Of a DNA stretch of 34,128 nt, positions 9,300 through 20,140 are shown in pieces. The position numbers and the translations under genes were made by a program. The notes below the pieces were generated by a model, which worked only from the letters and a program-made list of their open reading frames with translations, was not told the origin of the DNA and did not search any database. The first letter of the stretch is position 1, and each line of letters opens with the position of its first letter. The stretch is from Euprymna scolopes. Lineage: Eukaryota; Mollusca; Cephalopoda; Sepiida; Sepiolidae. The stretch is from positions 175,763,617-175,797,744 of the forward strand of contig CM044489.1 of NCBI GenBank assembly GCA_024364805.1, in the 5' to 3' direction.

Positions 9300-9300
<1 letters not shown>
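8207..9300 (+). mobile_element. Helitron-like element, second family (tentative)
   Basis: The 3' end has a hairpin TGACCCAATGGGTCA (9274-9288), a spacer, and CTAG at 9297-9300 followed by T, as in Helitrons. A candidate 5' end TCTACATAATTATAAAAC is at 8207 but is preceded by G rather than A, so the left boundary is uncertain. A second, degenerate copy of the 3' hairpin (GATCCAATGGGTCATG) is at about 8832-8847. TAACATGGGAATGG (8396) and TAACATGGGGAGAG (8917) are also paralogous, which suggests an internal tandem duplication. No coding capacity is visible. Confidence 0.4.
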
Positions 9301-9330
<30 letters not shown>

Positions 9331-9802
9331 CACGCACACAAACACAAAAATGTATAAACATGTGCATATGTGTGCATTTTATTATTTCACAGGATTTGTG
9401 GGTTGTAAAATTATTAACCCATTTTTTTTTTACATAAAAAGTTCAAACTTTTAGAACACCATTTATATATAAAAAAAATTAATGTTTAGAGACAAAAATT
9501 TTATTCAATTTTACAAACCGTAAAAAATATTGTTAGAAACTGCTTTACAGAGATTTAAAATATCATTAGAATCAAATAAATTGTGGCTTATTTAATCCTT
9601 TAATAACTAGCTTTGTGTGTTTTTTGTTATTGGCAAACAGATTAACTGGATTATCACTAAATTTATTTGATCTTTAAAAATTAGTTTTTACAAATTTATA
9701 GATATATTTGAATTTCTGCAAGACATTTTTCAAAAAAGAAATTTAACACAGTATTAAGCTTTAAATAGCTGACACACTCATCAAAATGATATACATAGTA
9801 TA
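9301..9802. other. TA microsatellite then AT-rich spacer
   Basis: (TA)n at 9304-9330 directly after the Helitron-like end. The remainder shows no gene or repeat I can support. Confidence 0.5.
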
Positions 9803-9957
9803 TATAGCAGCACTGACTGTCACCTAGGTGGTAGAGTTTTAATCCTGGCTTGTGGTTACTAGTCTAGCCACACTGAAGAGCTGTGATACAGCGAAACAGT
9901 GTCATAAATGCTACTTATCTTGGATTGAGCATATTGGGGAGTGAAATAACTCCCACT
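9803..9957 (+). mobile_element. tRNA-derived SINE 'S1', copy a
   Basis: Contains the S1 blocks: a CTGACTGTCACCTAGGTGG region (anticodon-arm side), a degenerate B box (AGTTTTAATCC), AGTCTAGCCACA, and the conserved core at 9873-9903 (CTGAAGAG...GCGAAACAGTGTC). It continues into a 3' part ending AACTCCCAC. Four copies in the window share this order (9803, 10051, 25217, 25400). The family resembles the tRNA-related SINEs described from octopus, by memory only. The core resembles a hammerhead ribozyme. Confidence 0.65.
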
Positions 9958-10050
9958 AATATATCATTCAACACTTTTTGTGTAAACAAATGGAGCTTAG
10001 GTGTTTGGACAATGTTTGACAATTGTAATTTCACATACCCATCTTAGTAG

Positions 10051-10162
10051 CAACCAAATAGCATAACTGTTAGAACTGCCGACTGTCGCCTAGGTGGTTG
10101 AGTTTGCTGCTAGTCTAGCTGCATTGAAGAGGTGTGATACAGCAAAACAGTGTCTTTGGATG
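10051..10162 (+). mobile_element. tRNA-derived SINE 'S1', copy b
   Basis: Blocks ATAGCATAACTG (A-box side), GACTGTCGCCTAGGTGGTTG, AGTCTAGCTGCA and the core 10124-10154 (TTGAAGAG...AAAACAGTGTC). The expected region of the B box is shortened. The copy runs directly into a TA tract at 10163. Confidence 0.65.

Positions 10163-10200
<38 letters not shown>
10163..10200. repeat. (TA)n microsatellite after SINE
   Basis: Alternating TA with one G interruption, immediately 3' of SINE S1 copy b. Confidence 0.9.
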
Positions 10201-10409
10201 GTACAGTGGTAAGTTACATTAATCCAAGGAAACAAAATTCAGTCTATAATCATAATTTTTTGTTTATTTTCTATATATTTTAATTTTTGATAGTTTGAAT
10301 TTTTTTTAGTTGTTTTTTTTTTTAATTTTATTAAATAGGTTTTTAATATAAAACAAACAAAAATTATGACTTAGGCCAATAACTTCCTTTGGCCATTAAA
10401 CTATAACCA

Positions 10410-10934
<525 letters not shown>

Positions 10935-11689
10935 TCTATAAATATAAAAGCGAAAATGTGTGTATGTATGTACGTATGTTCGTTCGCTTTTTGTATAGGT
11001 CAGAGAAAGGCTTCTTTCCAAGAAGCGATCGGTCGACTCACTTAAAACTTTTTATATCATGTCTAAATGATAATATCTACGAGTTAACGAGGGTCGCCTA
11101 TTTAATTTGCTAGACTTTGAAAAGATAAATATTCAACATTTTTCACTCGCCACATGTTGATTAGGCTTTTTCGTATAAGAAAAGTGGAACTAATCCTGAC
11201 GGTATTTTTCTGGTCGGTCGCGATCGCCAGAAATGTCCAAAAGCAATCAGCTTTGATAAATGTGGAGTTTCTCCTTATATCAGACAATTGCTATTCAATT
11301 TGGACAATCCCTTATTATGGGGAGCTGGTTCCCCCCCCCCCAACATCTTGGGGAAACAAAAAAATAAAAAAAGCGTTCCCGTAGTAAATAAAATACTACC
11401 CCGCAGTCAAAGTTGACCTCATTAAGTCATTAAAACGGGCACCTGCCAATTCCAAATAGTTAAATAAATTCAAATGTGTTTCCGTTAGTATTTCGTGGTG
11501 ACCCAGTGGTTAACGTCGCACATTTTTTTTCACACTTTAATTTCCAACTTTGCCTCAAGGATTCGGGTTCGATCCTTCATACTTATCTACCAAACTTTTT
11601 TTTTAATTTTACCCCCCCCCCCGACACAAACATCCGGGTAACCACACACACCTCCAAACACCCAGGCAACGCCGGGTACCCCCCGCTAG
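10935..11689 (+). mobile_element. Non-autonomous Helitron, 755 bp
   Basis: 5' TC at 10935 (TCTATAAATATAAAAGCG), preceded by A. The 3' hairpin CCCAGGCAACGCCGGG (11661-11676) is followed by CTAG at 11686-11689 and then T. The A|TC...CTAG|T arrangement fits Helitron insertion into AT. Before the hairpin is a tRNA-like module: A box TGACCCAGTGGTTAACG (11499-11515) and B box GGGTTCGATCC (11565-11575), with the interval expanded by a T-rich insert. No helicase domain. Short open frames inside are not credible genes. Confidence 0.75.
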
Positions 11690-11994
11690 TTTGTAACAAT
11701 TTGAACTATAAGGAATATATAACTTAAAATATATATTTTTATATAAACTCTCACTCCCTATTTTTTAGCTCTGCCAGCTCAACATCGCTTTGCAAATGTT
11801 TCTACTTACAAAATTAATTTAAATAGTAAGTGAATACACATATATCCGGCTCATTTCAGTAATCACATATGCAAATTTAATTTTTATGAGTAAAGAAAGA
11901 AGCTTAATCTTAACAATAACTTAATTATAAAGGAAAGAATAATCATATAAATTTAATTTTTATGAACAAAGAGATCTTAATCTTAATCTATAGA

Positions 11995-12009
11995 TCTAGA
12001 AAAGTGAGA

Positions 12010-12043
<34 letters not shown>

Positions 12044-12483
12044 ACACTTCTCAACCTATATACTCAACTTGAAATTCGGTATATAGGGTATTCAGACATG
12101 TGAAAAACTAATCGGTTTCTATCTGGAAAAACATGTCTGCTAAGGGGTCAAAACTGAAAAATTGGTACATGGGCATCATCAGATTTTTATGTGTTTGCTA
12201 ACTTTTTCATGAATGTGCAGGTGTGAATCGTTTTCATGACAGATTCCTTAAGTAGGTTTGAAAACACTTTTTAAATGTCATGTCAAGCTGGCATAATGGT
12301 TATCGTACTTAACTCACTGTCTTTAGGTTTTAGTTTCGATCTTGGCTCGAGTATTTTTTATTTACTTACAAGAAGTGAACTGTTGAGAAAAAAACCTAAT
12401 ACTCGCATGCAAATATCTGTTTCTGTATGAATTAAAATATTTATGCATATTTTATGATCGGGCAATGCATGGCAGCCTGCTAG
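11995..12483 (+). mobile_element. Non-autonomous Helitron, 489 bp
   Basis: 5' TCTAGAAAAGTGAGAATG at 11995 with A before it, followed by (TG)n at 12011-12040. 3' CTAG at 12480-12483 followed by T, preceded by a decayed hairpin (CGGGCAATGCATGGCAGCC). A tRNA-like module lies at about 12287-12345: A-box-like CTGGCATAATGGTTATCG and B-box-like TTAGTTTCGATCTTGG. This matches the plan of the elements at 5172, 10935 and 16541, although the hairpin is weaker. Confidence 0.65.
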
Positions 12484-14067
12484 TTACTGATAAAAAATAA
12501 AAACAAAAATAAATGAAGGACAGAATTTCTTTTATTTTTAATAGACACAAATAAAATATTTCCTTATTTACATTAGTTGAGTAAATTTTGGGATTATTTA
12601 CAAGCACACAGATGACTTATTTACAGATTGAGGAGAGAGAAAGATCAGGTTTTTTTTTTGGTTTTTTTTTTTCAAGTAAAACTTATCTCAAAATCTTACT
12701 AGCACTAATAATAAAACGAATATGATAAAAATATTATGCAAATTTCTTCCACATTTTTTTTTGTCCCATCTAAAAATGTATGTCTCAAAAATGGAAATAC
12801 TTGGTCCAGCCATATATATTTGTTATTGGTAATTACTCTGCTTAACCCTATCGATTCAATTCAAGTGAATATCATTATTGCCTAGAAAATGGCATTTTGA
12901 TCGCCTAGATTCTAAAATTGTTGCCATAAATTGTTAGATATATTTCAAGCAGGCGAGTTAAATAGTACAGATGTTAGTTGGTGCATATACTAGTAGTTTG
13001 GTTTGGAGAAGGGAGGTATTTCAGGCAGGTCAACAGAAGGTTGACCATGGCTAGGTATTCAGTTTCTTGAGAACAAAAGTCCTTGATACAGACAGGTTGA
13101 TATGACATCATATATGAGCAACAGGAAGAATTGTGGGAAAGCTTCTTCCTCAGTCTTGGTGAACGCATTCAAGAGACAAGATATGTAATACGGACTAGCA
13201 AAAGTTTAATCTAAAAAAAACAACAAAAAAAAAAACCCAATGTATTTATTAAACATTCTCTCATTTCCTTTTTTTTTTTTTTTCGACTTATGAAGTAATT
13301 AATTAAGTTAATTAATAGGTGAGACCTAATGTTCGTTGATATTGATGTTTGTCTGAATTGGTTGCTTTCCTTATTATAAATAAAGAGTGCTTGCCTTTGA
13401 TTTCAGTTCTAGATTCTGCAATAGGTTCGGACCGACATACACACGCATCAAGGGTGCCCTAGTCTGATGGAGAAGAATACTAAAGAGAATAAAAGTCTGG
13501 ACGCAGCCATCAACAGTGAACTAAGTGATGAAGGCATTAGTCAAAGTATGGTTTTAAATAAACATGTGTCAGAGTCAAATCATAATTGTTGTAGGATAAT
13601 TGAGGATTAGATGAGTATACAACAAAATTTCAAGAAATCCTCCAAATTGGATAAAACAGGAAGGAAAAAAACCTTTAAGATTATGATTGTTTTTGTTTTT
13701 TTTTAATAGTAAAAGATTTTGAGCAAGGAAGCGCATACTCCATAAACTTTTTTTTTTTTTTTCAAATAAATCCACACATATTTTATGCATACAGCCCACT
13801 AGTGTGGATGATACTCCTCAACTTGCATATTACAAAAAAAATAAAAATAAAAATATGAAGAAAAGACATTTTTGTACATGAGCTTATTTTATCGAATGTA
13901 TACGTTTTATACAATGGAAGGAAGAAAGGGGGGGGGATAAACAAAGAAAGGTGGGATGACAACATGTGAGTATAGACGGGGCTCGCATGGCACCGAGCTT
14001 AGGAAGGCAGAAAATCTTGACGCTGGAGAAAACAGGTGGAAAGATCATCTTTGGTGCTCAAATGGTC
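12484..14067. other. AT-rich region with one possible exon
   Basis: Mostly featureless. The best coding hint is 13468-13611 (+), a 47-codon frame MEKNTKENKSLDAAIN... with balanced composition, preceded by a plausible splice acceptor (TTTGATTTCAG, ending 13406). No homology is recognised, so this is a weak hint and not a call. Poly-T runs occur at 13270-13283 and 13748-13762. Confidence 0.25.
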
Positions 14068-14075
14068 ATCTAGAC

Positions 14076-14431
14076 CAGTGGTCTCCAAAGTTTTTGAACA
14101 GGGAACCATATTACTGACTTTTTAAAGCTACGCAGGCCAAAATAATTAAAAAAAAAAAAAAAAAANNNNNNNNNNNNNNNNNNNNNNNNNNNNNNNNNNN
14201 NNNNNNNNNNNNNNNNNNNNNNNNNNNNNNNNNNNNNNNNNNNNNNNNNNNNNNNNNNNNAAAAAAAAAAAAAAAAAAAAAAAAAAAAGACTGCAACAAT
14301 TTTCATACATTTCCATTTTTTCAATTTTTCATGAATATTTTAATGTTTTCCATAAGAGTTCTTTCTGCAGGGCGAACTAAAGACTTTGGTGGGCCGTATT
14401 TGGCCTGCGTACCATAGTTTGGAGACACCTT
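14076..14431 (+). mobile_element. hAT-like non-autonomous element with 8-bp TSD
   Basis: The left end CAGTGGTCTCCAAAGTTTTT (14076-14095) and the right end, which in reverse reads GGTGTCTCCAAACTATGG, form hAT-type terminal inverted repeats. Flanks ATCTAGAC (14068-14075) and ATCTGGAC (14432-14439) are an 8-bp target duplication with one mismatch, as hAT elements make. Inner sequence GGGCCGTATTTGGCC is typical of hAT subterminal regions. The centre is an A run around an assembly gap, so the true length is unknown. No transposase is visible. Confidence 0.75.
14166..14260. other. Assembly gap (95 N) inside a poly-A run
   Basis: Ns flanked by A runs on both sides (14149-14165 and 14261-14288), consistent with a homopolymer or low-complexity assembly break. 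Open frames that cross it are artefacts. Confidence 0.98.
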
Positions 14432-14439
14432 ATCTGGAC

Positions 14440-14862
14440 CATGGGATAGATCTGATAGGATATGCATTTCATAAAAGAAGATTGCAAGCATTATTTATGA
14501 ACTTACCTTTGGAAAGTATCCATGATAGATATATCTATAGACAGACATAAGCTGTTTCAGTAACTGTTCACTTCCAAATGACCATCATTACAGCACGTTG
14601 TGTTTCGACTTACCTAGAAAAATAATATAAGAAATAAACATGAGAAAGCAATAGCTTCAAATAGTGATAAATAAAACTTTTTTTTTTTTTTTTTTTTTAA
14701 ACGGTACGAGCAGTTTTCTTGAACAGAAGTATTGTTCATAAGCATATAGATATTAAATAAAGGTGTTTGTAATGCAGAAAAATAAAATAGAATAGTGAAA
14801 GAGATGAACAAAAGAAAATAATTGAAGGGTTGATTATCATAAGTAAGCAATAGTTACAATTT
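14440..14862. other. AT-rich spacer, nothing recognised
   Basis: Contains a T run at 14681-14698. Minus-strand open frames here are T-rich and show no domain. Confidence 0.4.
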
Positions 14863-15350
14863 GCAATTGTATTTTTAGCATTGCCCATATCGAGGATTGA
14901 ATCTTCAATCCCCAGAAGATTGTAATTTAGAATTAATGATACATAGCACTTATATCCATTGTGCCAGAAGTACTCGCGTGGCTGACAAGACACACCTGAA
15001 GGTTGGTTGGTTGGTTGTTTTACGGCATATCAACCCTTTTCGGGTTATTTAATGCCGAATCCAAAGATCTTGAAGAAAAAAATTTTTTAATAGAATATAT
15101 TTGTTGTCTTCAAGTCGGTTTCTATTTAACCCATAGTTGGAACCCTAACAGGTACTACCACTCTGGGTCAGAGTGGACCTGGGAGCAATGGTAATTAAAG
15201 GGTGGCTCCACACTCCCCAAAGCCCACAAGCTGGGGCCTCACCACTGGATATAGCTTAAGGTCATATTCAGGACCAACACCTGAAGGTAGGAAGTTAAAT
15301 CAGCCGAAACATTGTGAAAGGAACACCCAAAATAAGAACAGTATAATAAC
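14863..15350 (-). mobile_element. tRNA-Arg-like SINE joined to repeat 'D', split by repeat P
   Basis: On the minus strand, from 15350: CACAATGTTTCGGCTGAT (block D), CTTCAGGTGT, then after the P insertion CAGCCACGCGAGTACTTCTG, A box CTGGCACAATGGATA, and B box AGATTCAATCCTCG, ending GGGCAATGCTAAAAATAC. A and B boxes in this spacing fit a tRNA(Arg)-like SINE head. The element is interrupted at 15003-15276 by repeat P, which has duplicated 11 bp of it. A second partial copy, with B box GGTTCAATCCTCG, is at 22905-22952. Confidence 0.55.
15003..15276 (+). mobile_element. Dispersed repeat 'P', copy 2, with perfect 11-bp TSD
   Basis: ACACCTGAAGG occurs immediately before (14992-15002) and immediately after (15277-15287), a perfect target-site duplication that fixes both ends. 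The element begins TTGGTTGGTTGGTTGTTTTA, has a hairpin CGGCATATCAACCC / GGGTTATTTAATGCCG at 15022-15057, and carries the block CTCTGGGTCAGAGTGGACCT near the 3' end. A middle section present in other copies is missing. No poly-A tail, tRNA promoter or ORF is seen, so the mechanism of movement is unknown. Confidence 0.75.
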
Positions 15351-15990
15351 TGATTAATCCATATAATACTAAATAGTAATTATAATTTTTATCTGGTGCT
15401 TACATATATATCATCTTATTCATACAATAATCATGTAGAGTTTCCAACTCCCACCTAAATAGATGTGTTCAAATAGTACAACATAATTCTAATAAGTATA
15501 AATTATTGTCCAGTTATCTCCCTTTGTTTCTTGACATTTTTTTTTCCAAAATGGCGGTGCCAGACAGTCACGCCTTGATTACTCATAAAATTTGCCTTTC
15601 TTATCTAAAAATAAAACTACTTGATCAATTTACGTAATTTTTGGAATATGATATTTTACTTTCGTCACGGATACGCACATCATACAGATTTTTTTTAAAT
15701 ATACATAGAATTCTGGACAAGAACCAGATATTTAAATCCTGCATATATCTGCCAATTTTTATTCATTTACCCACTTCTCTCTCTCTCTCTACGAATCCTG
15801 GGTTTGACACAAGGTGAAGCTTAGTATGATATGTGGTCATTTCTGAACGCCACAAAAGATGGATGGTAACAATCTTCTGAAACTTTGTGGATCTTGTTTG
15901 GTTACCTCCTTGTTATCTTGATATTAAACGGATGAGGGGATAACCAGGTATAAGGCTTGACATTACAAAATGATGCCATCTACCAAATCA
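15351..15990. other. Spacer with a molluscan motif and YY1-like site
   Basis: The reverse complement of AAGGGAGATAACT lies at about 15507-15519, and AAAATGGCGG at about 15549-15558. A short CT run is at 15777-15790. Otherwise nothing is recognised. Confidence 0.4.
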
Positions 15991-16400
15991 AATTAGCTGT
16001 TTTGCTTTACTGTATATCAACTTTTTTCAAGTTATTTAAATGCAGTCATTAAAAATGTTATAAGTTTCAAGTTCTTTATATCTTCAAATATTTATTCATA
16101 TTTGGTTTTGTCGGAAAAAAAAAAAATGTTTTTGCCTTTGACTTTGCAAATCCTGATTGAGTTTTGCAAACGAAAAGCAAAAAAAAAAAAATAAATGACA
16201 TCAATGTTTGCTGCATTTTTGATCAGGAAGTTAGTATTTTACATTAGGTTTATTTGGTAGCACCAGATGTCGTAATAAATATTACTACTCTGGGTCAAAG
16301 TGAATATGAGAGCAATGGTAACTAAGGAGCAACTCGACATTCTCCACTGCTCCCAAATGCGGCCTTACTTCTGGATGTTTTTAAGGTCACGCATGACCAC
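15991..16400 (+). mobile_element. Dispersed repeat 'P', copy 3, with 9-bp TSD
   Basis: ACCAAATCA flanks both ends (15982-15990 and 16401-16409). Internal blocks match copies 1, 2 and 4 in order: ATATCAAC..AAGTTATTTAAATGC (diverged hairpin), TCTTCAAATATTTATTCAT, CTGATTGAGTTTTGCAAAC, TTTGGTAGCACCAGATG, CTCTGGGTCAAAGTG and GAGCAATGGTAACTAAGG. Length 410 bp, probably near full length. Confidence 0.7.
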
Positions 16401-16540
16401 ACCAAATCAGATGGAAATGAAAATGTCTTATCTATATATAATTAGTGATCTAAAGCTTCCAAATATTCCATTACATTTGAATTTACTAAGAATTCAAAAG
16501 TCAAAAATTCATTATGGTGGATTTAAGTTTATAATTTTAA

Positions 16541-16576
<36 letters not shown>

Positions 16577-17243
16577 GGGCAAAATGTGTATGTGTGTGTC
16601 AAAAACTTGCAATAGAGGCGACGGATTTTCACAAGACCGGTATCATTTCGAAGCTCGATCCTTCGACGACAAATTAACCAAAAACATTAATTCCTTAACC
16701 TTCAACTGGGCAGTTTTCTACAAGGAGGGGGTCGTTTTTTTTTTTTTTGCGGCGCCATTTTTGCATGTCATTGTATCGGTTGGATTGATTTCACTTAATT
16801 TCAACGTTCCAAACTTCCGGTTGCGTCATGGAGTATCGGTAAGATGTAAGATTTTCTTTCCCTTTCTTTTCCGCCGTCGTGTCACAGTTTTGAGCCTACC
16901 TACTACCATTTTTATTTTTTTTTTAACACGTCTCTCCACCCTGGCTGCGTACTATAGTTTTGATTCCCTCCCCCTGCCACTACCTATTTTTTTCAACATC
17001 TCTCTCCACTCGGGATTCCTTACTACACCACCTGCAACACCGGGTACCCCCCCCCATCCCCACTACTACCATTTTTTAATTTTTACCCCTCTCTCCACCT
17101 GGTCTGCCTACTGTGTTTTGATCCCTCCCCCAATCGCTACTACTACTATTTTTTTTACACCTCTCTCCACCCAGACTTTCTACTGTTATTTTAACCCCCA
17201 CCATACCTCTCCACACCTGGGCAAGGCCGGGTACTCCTGCTAG
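16541..17243 (+). mobile_element. Non-autonomous Helitron, 703 bp
   Basis: 5' TC at 16541 preceded by A, a TA microsatellite (16543-16572), then AAAAAGGGCAAAATGTG, the same 5' signature as the element at 5172. The 3' hairpin CCTGGGCAAGGCCGGG is followed by CTAG at 17240-17243 and then T. The central part aligns with the element at 5172 (TTGATTGATTTCACTTAATT against TTGATTGACTACGTTAAATC; then GTAAGATGTAAGATTTTCTT against GTAAGGCATCAGATTTTCTT). A 219-codon open frame across the element is T/C-rich and is not a protein I would believe. Confidence 0.75.
16902..17190 (+). repeat. Tandem array inside the Helitron, about 4 units of 75-85 bp
   Basis: Units share a CTACTACCATTTTT-like start, CTCTCTCCACC in the middle and a TTTTGATCCCTCCCCC-like end. 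The array lies between the tRNA-like part and the terminal hairpin, and one unit also carries a hairpin remnant (CAACACCGGGTACC), so it looks like repeated duplication of the element's 3' end. Confidence 0.6.
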
Positions 17244-17636
17244 TCTTTTTATAAAAGAATGTTAATTTGGCATTCCATTTTTTTTATTCTAACAAATATT
17301 TGTATAATAGAAATTTGTATAAAAATATCAGTGTATAATTGAAAGGCATGCAGTCACACGAAAAACAGACACGAGCAAAGTGGTTTCATGATGTTTTAAT
17401 ACAGAAATTGTAAACTATTTTTTTAATTTTCCTCTAAAATCGTTAAATTCTTCCATTTGTTTTATTTTGTTATTTTTAAGCAAATATGATGGACCTTTCG
17501 GCATAGGATTTTTAAGTTTTATATTTGCATAGATTTCTAGAAAGGCGATAATGGGATTGTGACTTTTAAGATTATTAATAAATTAGCAGGACCTATTAAC
17601 TTGTGTTACCCGTTGGAAGCCTGTTCCCACCCTCGG

Positions 17637-17701
<65 letters not shown>

Positions 17702-19726
17702 CTACAGTTGTTGTTAGTGAGCATTGTCGTCTCTGAACAATTGCAGACACTAGCGGTTGTGGCCGAAATGAAATAATCTAGCTTTCACTGCCGATTAGTG
17801 CTGGTTTGAGGGCAATAACATGCAGGTACTGTTTGAATTTTAAAAAAGCAATTAAGGGATTGCATAAATTAGTAATTAATAAAATTACAAAAAATGGTAC
17901 ATTAGAATAATAATGAAAAGTAGAAACAGAAGTTTTAGACCTTAGGAATTTTTACTGTATATGAACTGTTTAGATCAAACTCAGTGGTAGCAGTCCTAGC
18001 TGTTTCCATTTGTTATTCAAGTCTTCCTCTTTTCAACTCTTCCACCAATAATATTCAAGTAAATTCCAGTTTTATATCTTTTTTAACGTGTAAAACAAAA
18101 CAATTATGACTTTTTTAGCTTCACTTCTTTGAGTATTGTCATGTTAAGAACGCCGTTTGGAATAGACATCCCAAACATCCCCAATGGCTTTTGGAGTAGA
18201 CAAGCACCTTTTTTTTTTTTGGGGGGGGGGTAATAATCGTTTTTAGCATACCCAGTCGCAAATGCTACAAAAAAAAAAAAAAAAAAAAAAGAAAGAAGAA
18301 AGGGAGGGAGCAGTGTTGGTAGAAGGGAAGTAGTTTTTTATTGCGCATATGTACAAACCTGGCAGCCAGTGAACTACAATGCATATTACAGGTCTTTATA
18401 TCTCTATAAGTACTTGTCCCCGCAAAATTTGAATCAGATTTTCTTAATCAGCATAGTTGAAAACCTTTTAAGTCGTCATTCTAAAAACAATTGTGAAGGT
18501 GAAACTAACGTTCAAATTTACCCCTCCCCCCAAAAAAAAGTTAAATGCGCAGGTTTAAATAATGTATATTAAAATAAAGTACATTAAAAATAAAAAAAAG
18601 TAACTATGTTTGAAAAAATATAATTACTAAATCAAATGTACAATGTGAGCAAGCAAGAGAGAGGAAATAAATGTTTGTTGTTTTTTCTTTGGCATCGCTG
18701 TGAAATATTTTTTCTTCGGCATAAAAAGAAATATAAAAAGCGAGCAAGAGAAAGAGAGCGAGTTGGGAAGAATATATACAGAGAAAGATAAGGAGAGAGA
18801 GAGGGGAATACAAACTTATGGTGTAAAATGTAAGAAAATGAATGCTGCAATTTACACAGAGGGTAAAAGTAGGTATCATTGCGACACCATATTTGAATGG
18901 CACATTAGCATTCGTTTAGCATGTGAATACTATTAATCCGGAATATAGGAATAGTTAGAGGTCAGCCAATCAGAATGAGCGGAATTAGTTTGGGGAGACT
19001 TTATTATTTTTGAATGAGATAAGGGAAAGATTGTGTTATGTCTATGAGTTTATGATCCAGTTACGAAGGGTGAAAGCACAATATATGTATAATGTGTATA
19101 TTTCCTTCTGGTGATGACTGGGAGTGATAGGATGACTTGTTATTTTGAGAAAAATAGGAACTACTTCCTCTAAAGATGGTTGCGATTGTGATGATGTTGC
19201 TCTTAGGATGAAATGTAGGATTTTATTATGACTAAATGTGTCTAAAATGGCGTTCTAAAGTTACATAAGATAATGGCTAATAGTCTAGACATAAGAAATT
19301 TCTATGTAGCATCTGTTTCAAACTTACGGTACTTTGGTCCACAGGGGAATTTCTGCAATCAAAATATTATATATGGAAATGTCAATTAATGATTTTGGTT
19401 GTACAAATTTGGAAGTGAATATTCTGATTAAAAAATAAAAATGGGAGCAAAATTCAAAGTGACGATCATAAAACTTTAAAAACAGCCACAAAAAATCTGA
19501 TAGAAAGCAATTAAACATTGGAACTGGCAAAAAAAGAGAAAATAGTTTCATTTGAATAAAAATTGAAGGTTGAGAAAAAAAAACTGTAGATATTAACTGT
19601 GTAGGAAATGGTTAATACGTAGGTTGATCAAAAATATAATAAAAAATGTATAAATTATAAGAGGAATATATAAAAATGAATTATACAAGCACTATATTTT
19701 TACATGTGTCGCTGCACTGCTATGAG
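17244..19726. other. AT-rich spacer with a 60-base poly-A
   Basis: Poly-A at 17637-17696, and an A run at about 18270-18290. Open frames at 18369-18572 and around 18604-18936 are low-complexity or antisense pairs without domains. The poly-A could mark the tail of an old retrotransposed copy, but the preceding sequence was not recognised. Confidence 0.4.
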
Positions 19727-19870
19727 AGTTGATGTGTCATAATCACATGCGAAATAATATTTCCTTTGCTCTGTCATGCTTCTGCATGTAAATAGCATTA
19801 CGTCTATTCTGTCACGATTCAGCCTGAACTAGCATTTTATTTTGGTCTGTCACAAAACTGTATTTTCTTT
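19727..19870 (+). repeat. Degenerate 38-bp tandem repeat
   Basis: Three to four units begin with TGTCATAATC, TGTCATGCTT, TGTCACGATT and TGTCACAAAA, spaced 37-38 bases apart, with a shared AGCATT element in the middle. A related unit (TGTCACAAAAAAACTATTTT) appears at about 9199. Confidence 0.45.
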
Positions 19871-20011
19871 GTAAACTTACAAATTGAATAAAAGCATTGT
19901 AAAAATATCCATTCTTGCTCGCAATAACATTTGCTTTCCATATAAATTAATAAAACTCGTCTTTTTCGGTAATAACACACTTAGTATAAGTGTTATCATA
20001 ATAGAATGCAA

Positions 20012-20016
<5 letters not shown>

Positions 20017-20048
<32 letters not shown>
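20017..20048. repeat. (TA)n microsatellite
   Basis: Alternating TA followed by a CA-rich stretch and a small hairpin (ATATTTCTGTAGAAATAT) at about 20067-20086. Confidence 0.9.
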
Positions 20049-20052
<4 letters not shown>

Positions 20053-20140
20053 CACACATGTATATATATTTCTGTAGAAATATATTTTCTTACAATATAT
20101 ATCAATCCTTATTTAAGAAGTTCAATGTAATTACAGAGCA

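Noticed and set aside
14070-14324. Open frames crossing the N gap
   Set aside because: Built from Ns and A runs.
16584-17243. 219-codon plus-strand open frame
   Set aside because: Lies wholly inside a Helitron and runs through a T/C-rich tandem array. No domain is seen.
18604-18936. Overlapping open frames on both strands (72-99 codons)
   Set aside because: Short, compositionally biased, no motifs. AG-rich sequence keeps both strands open.
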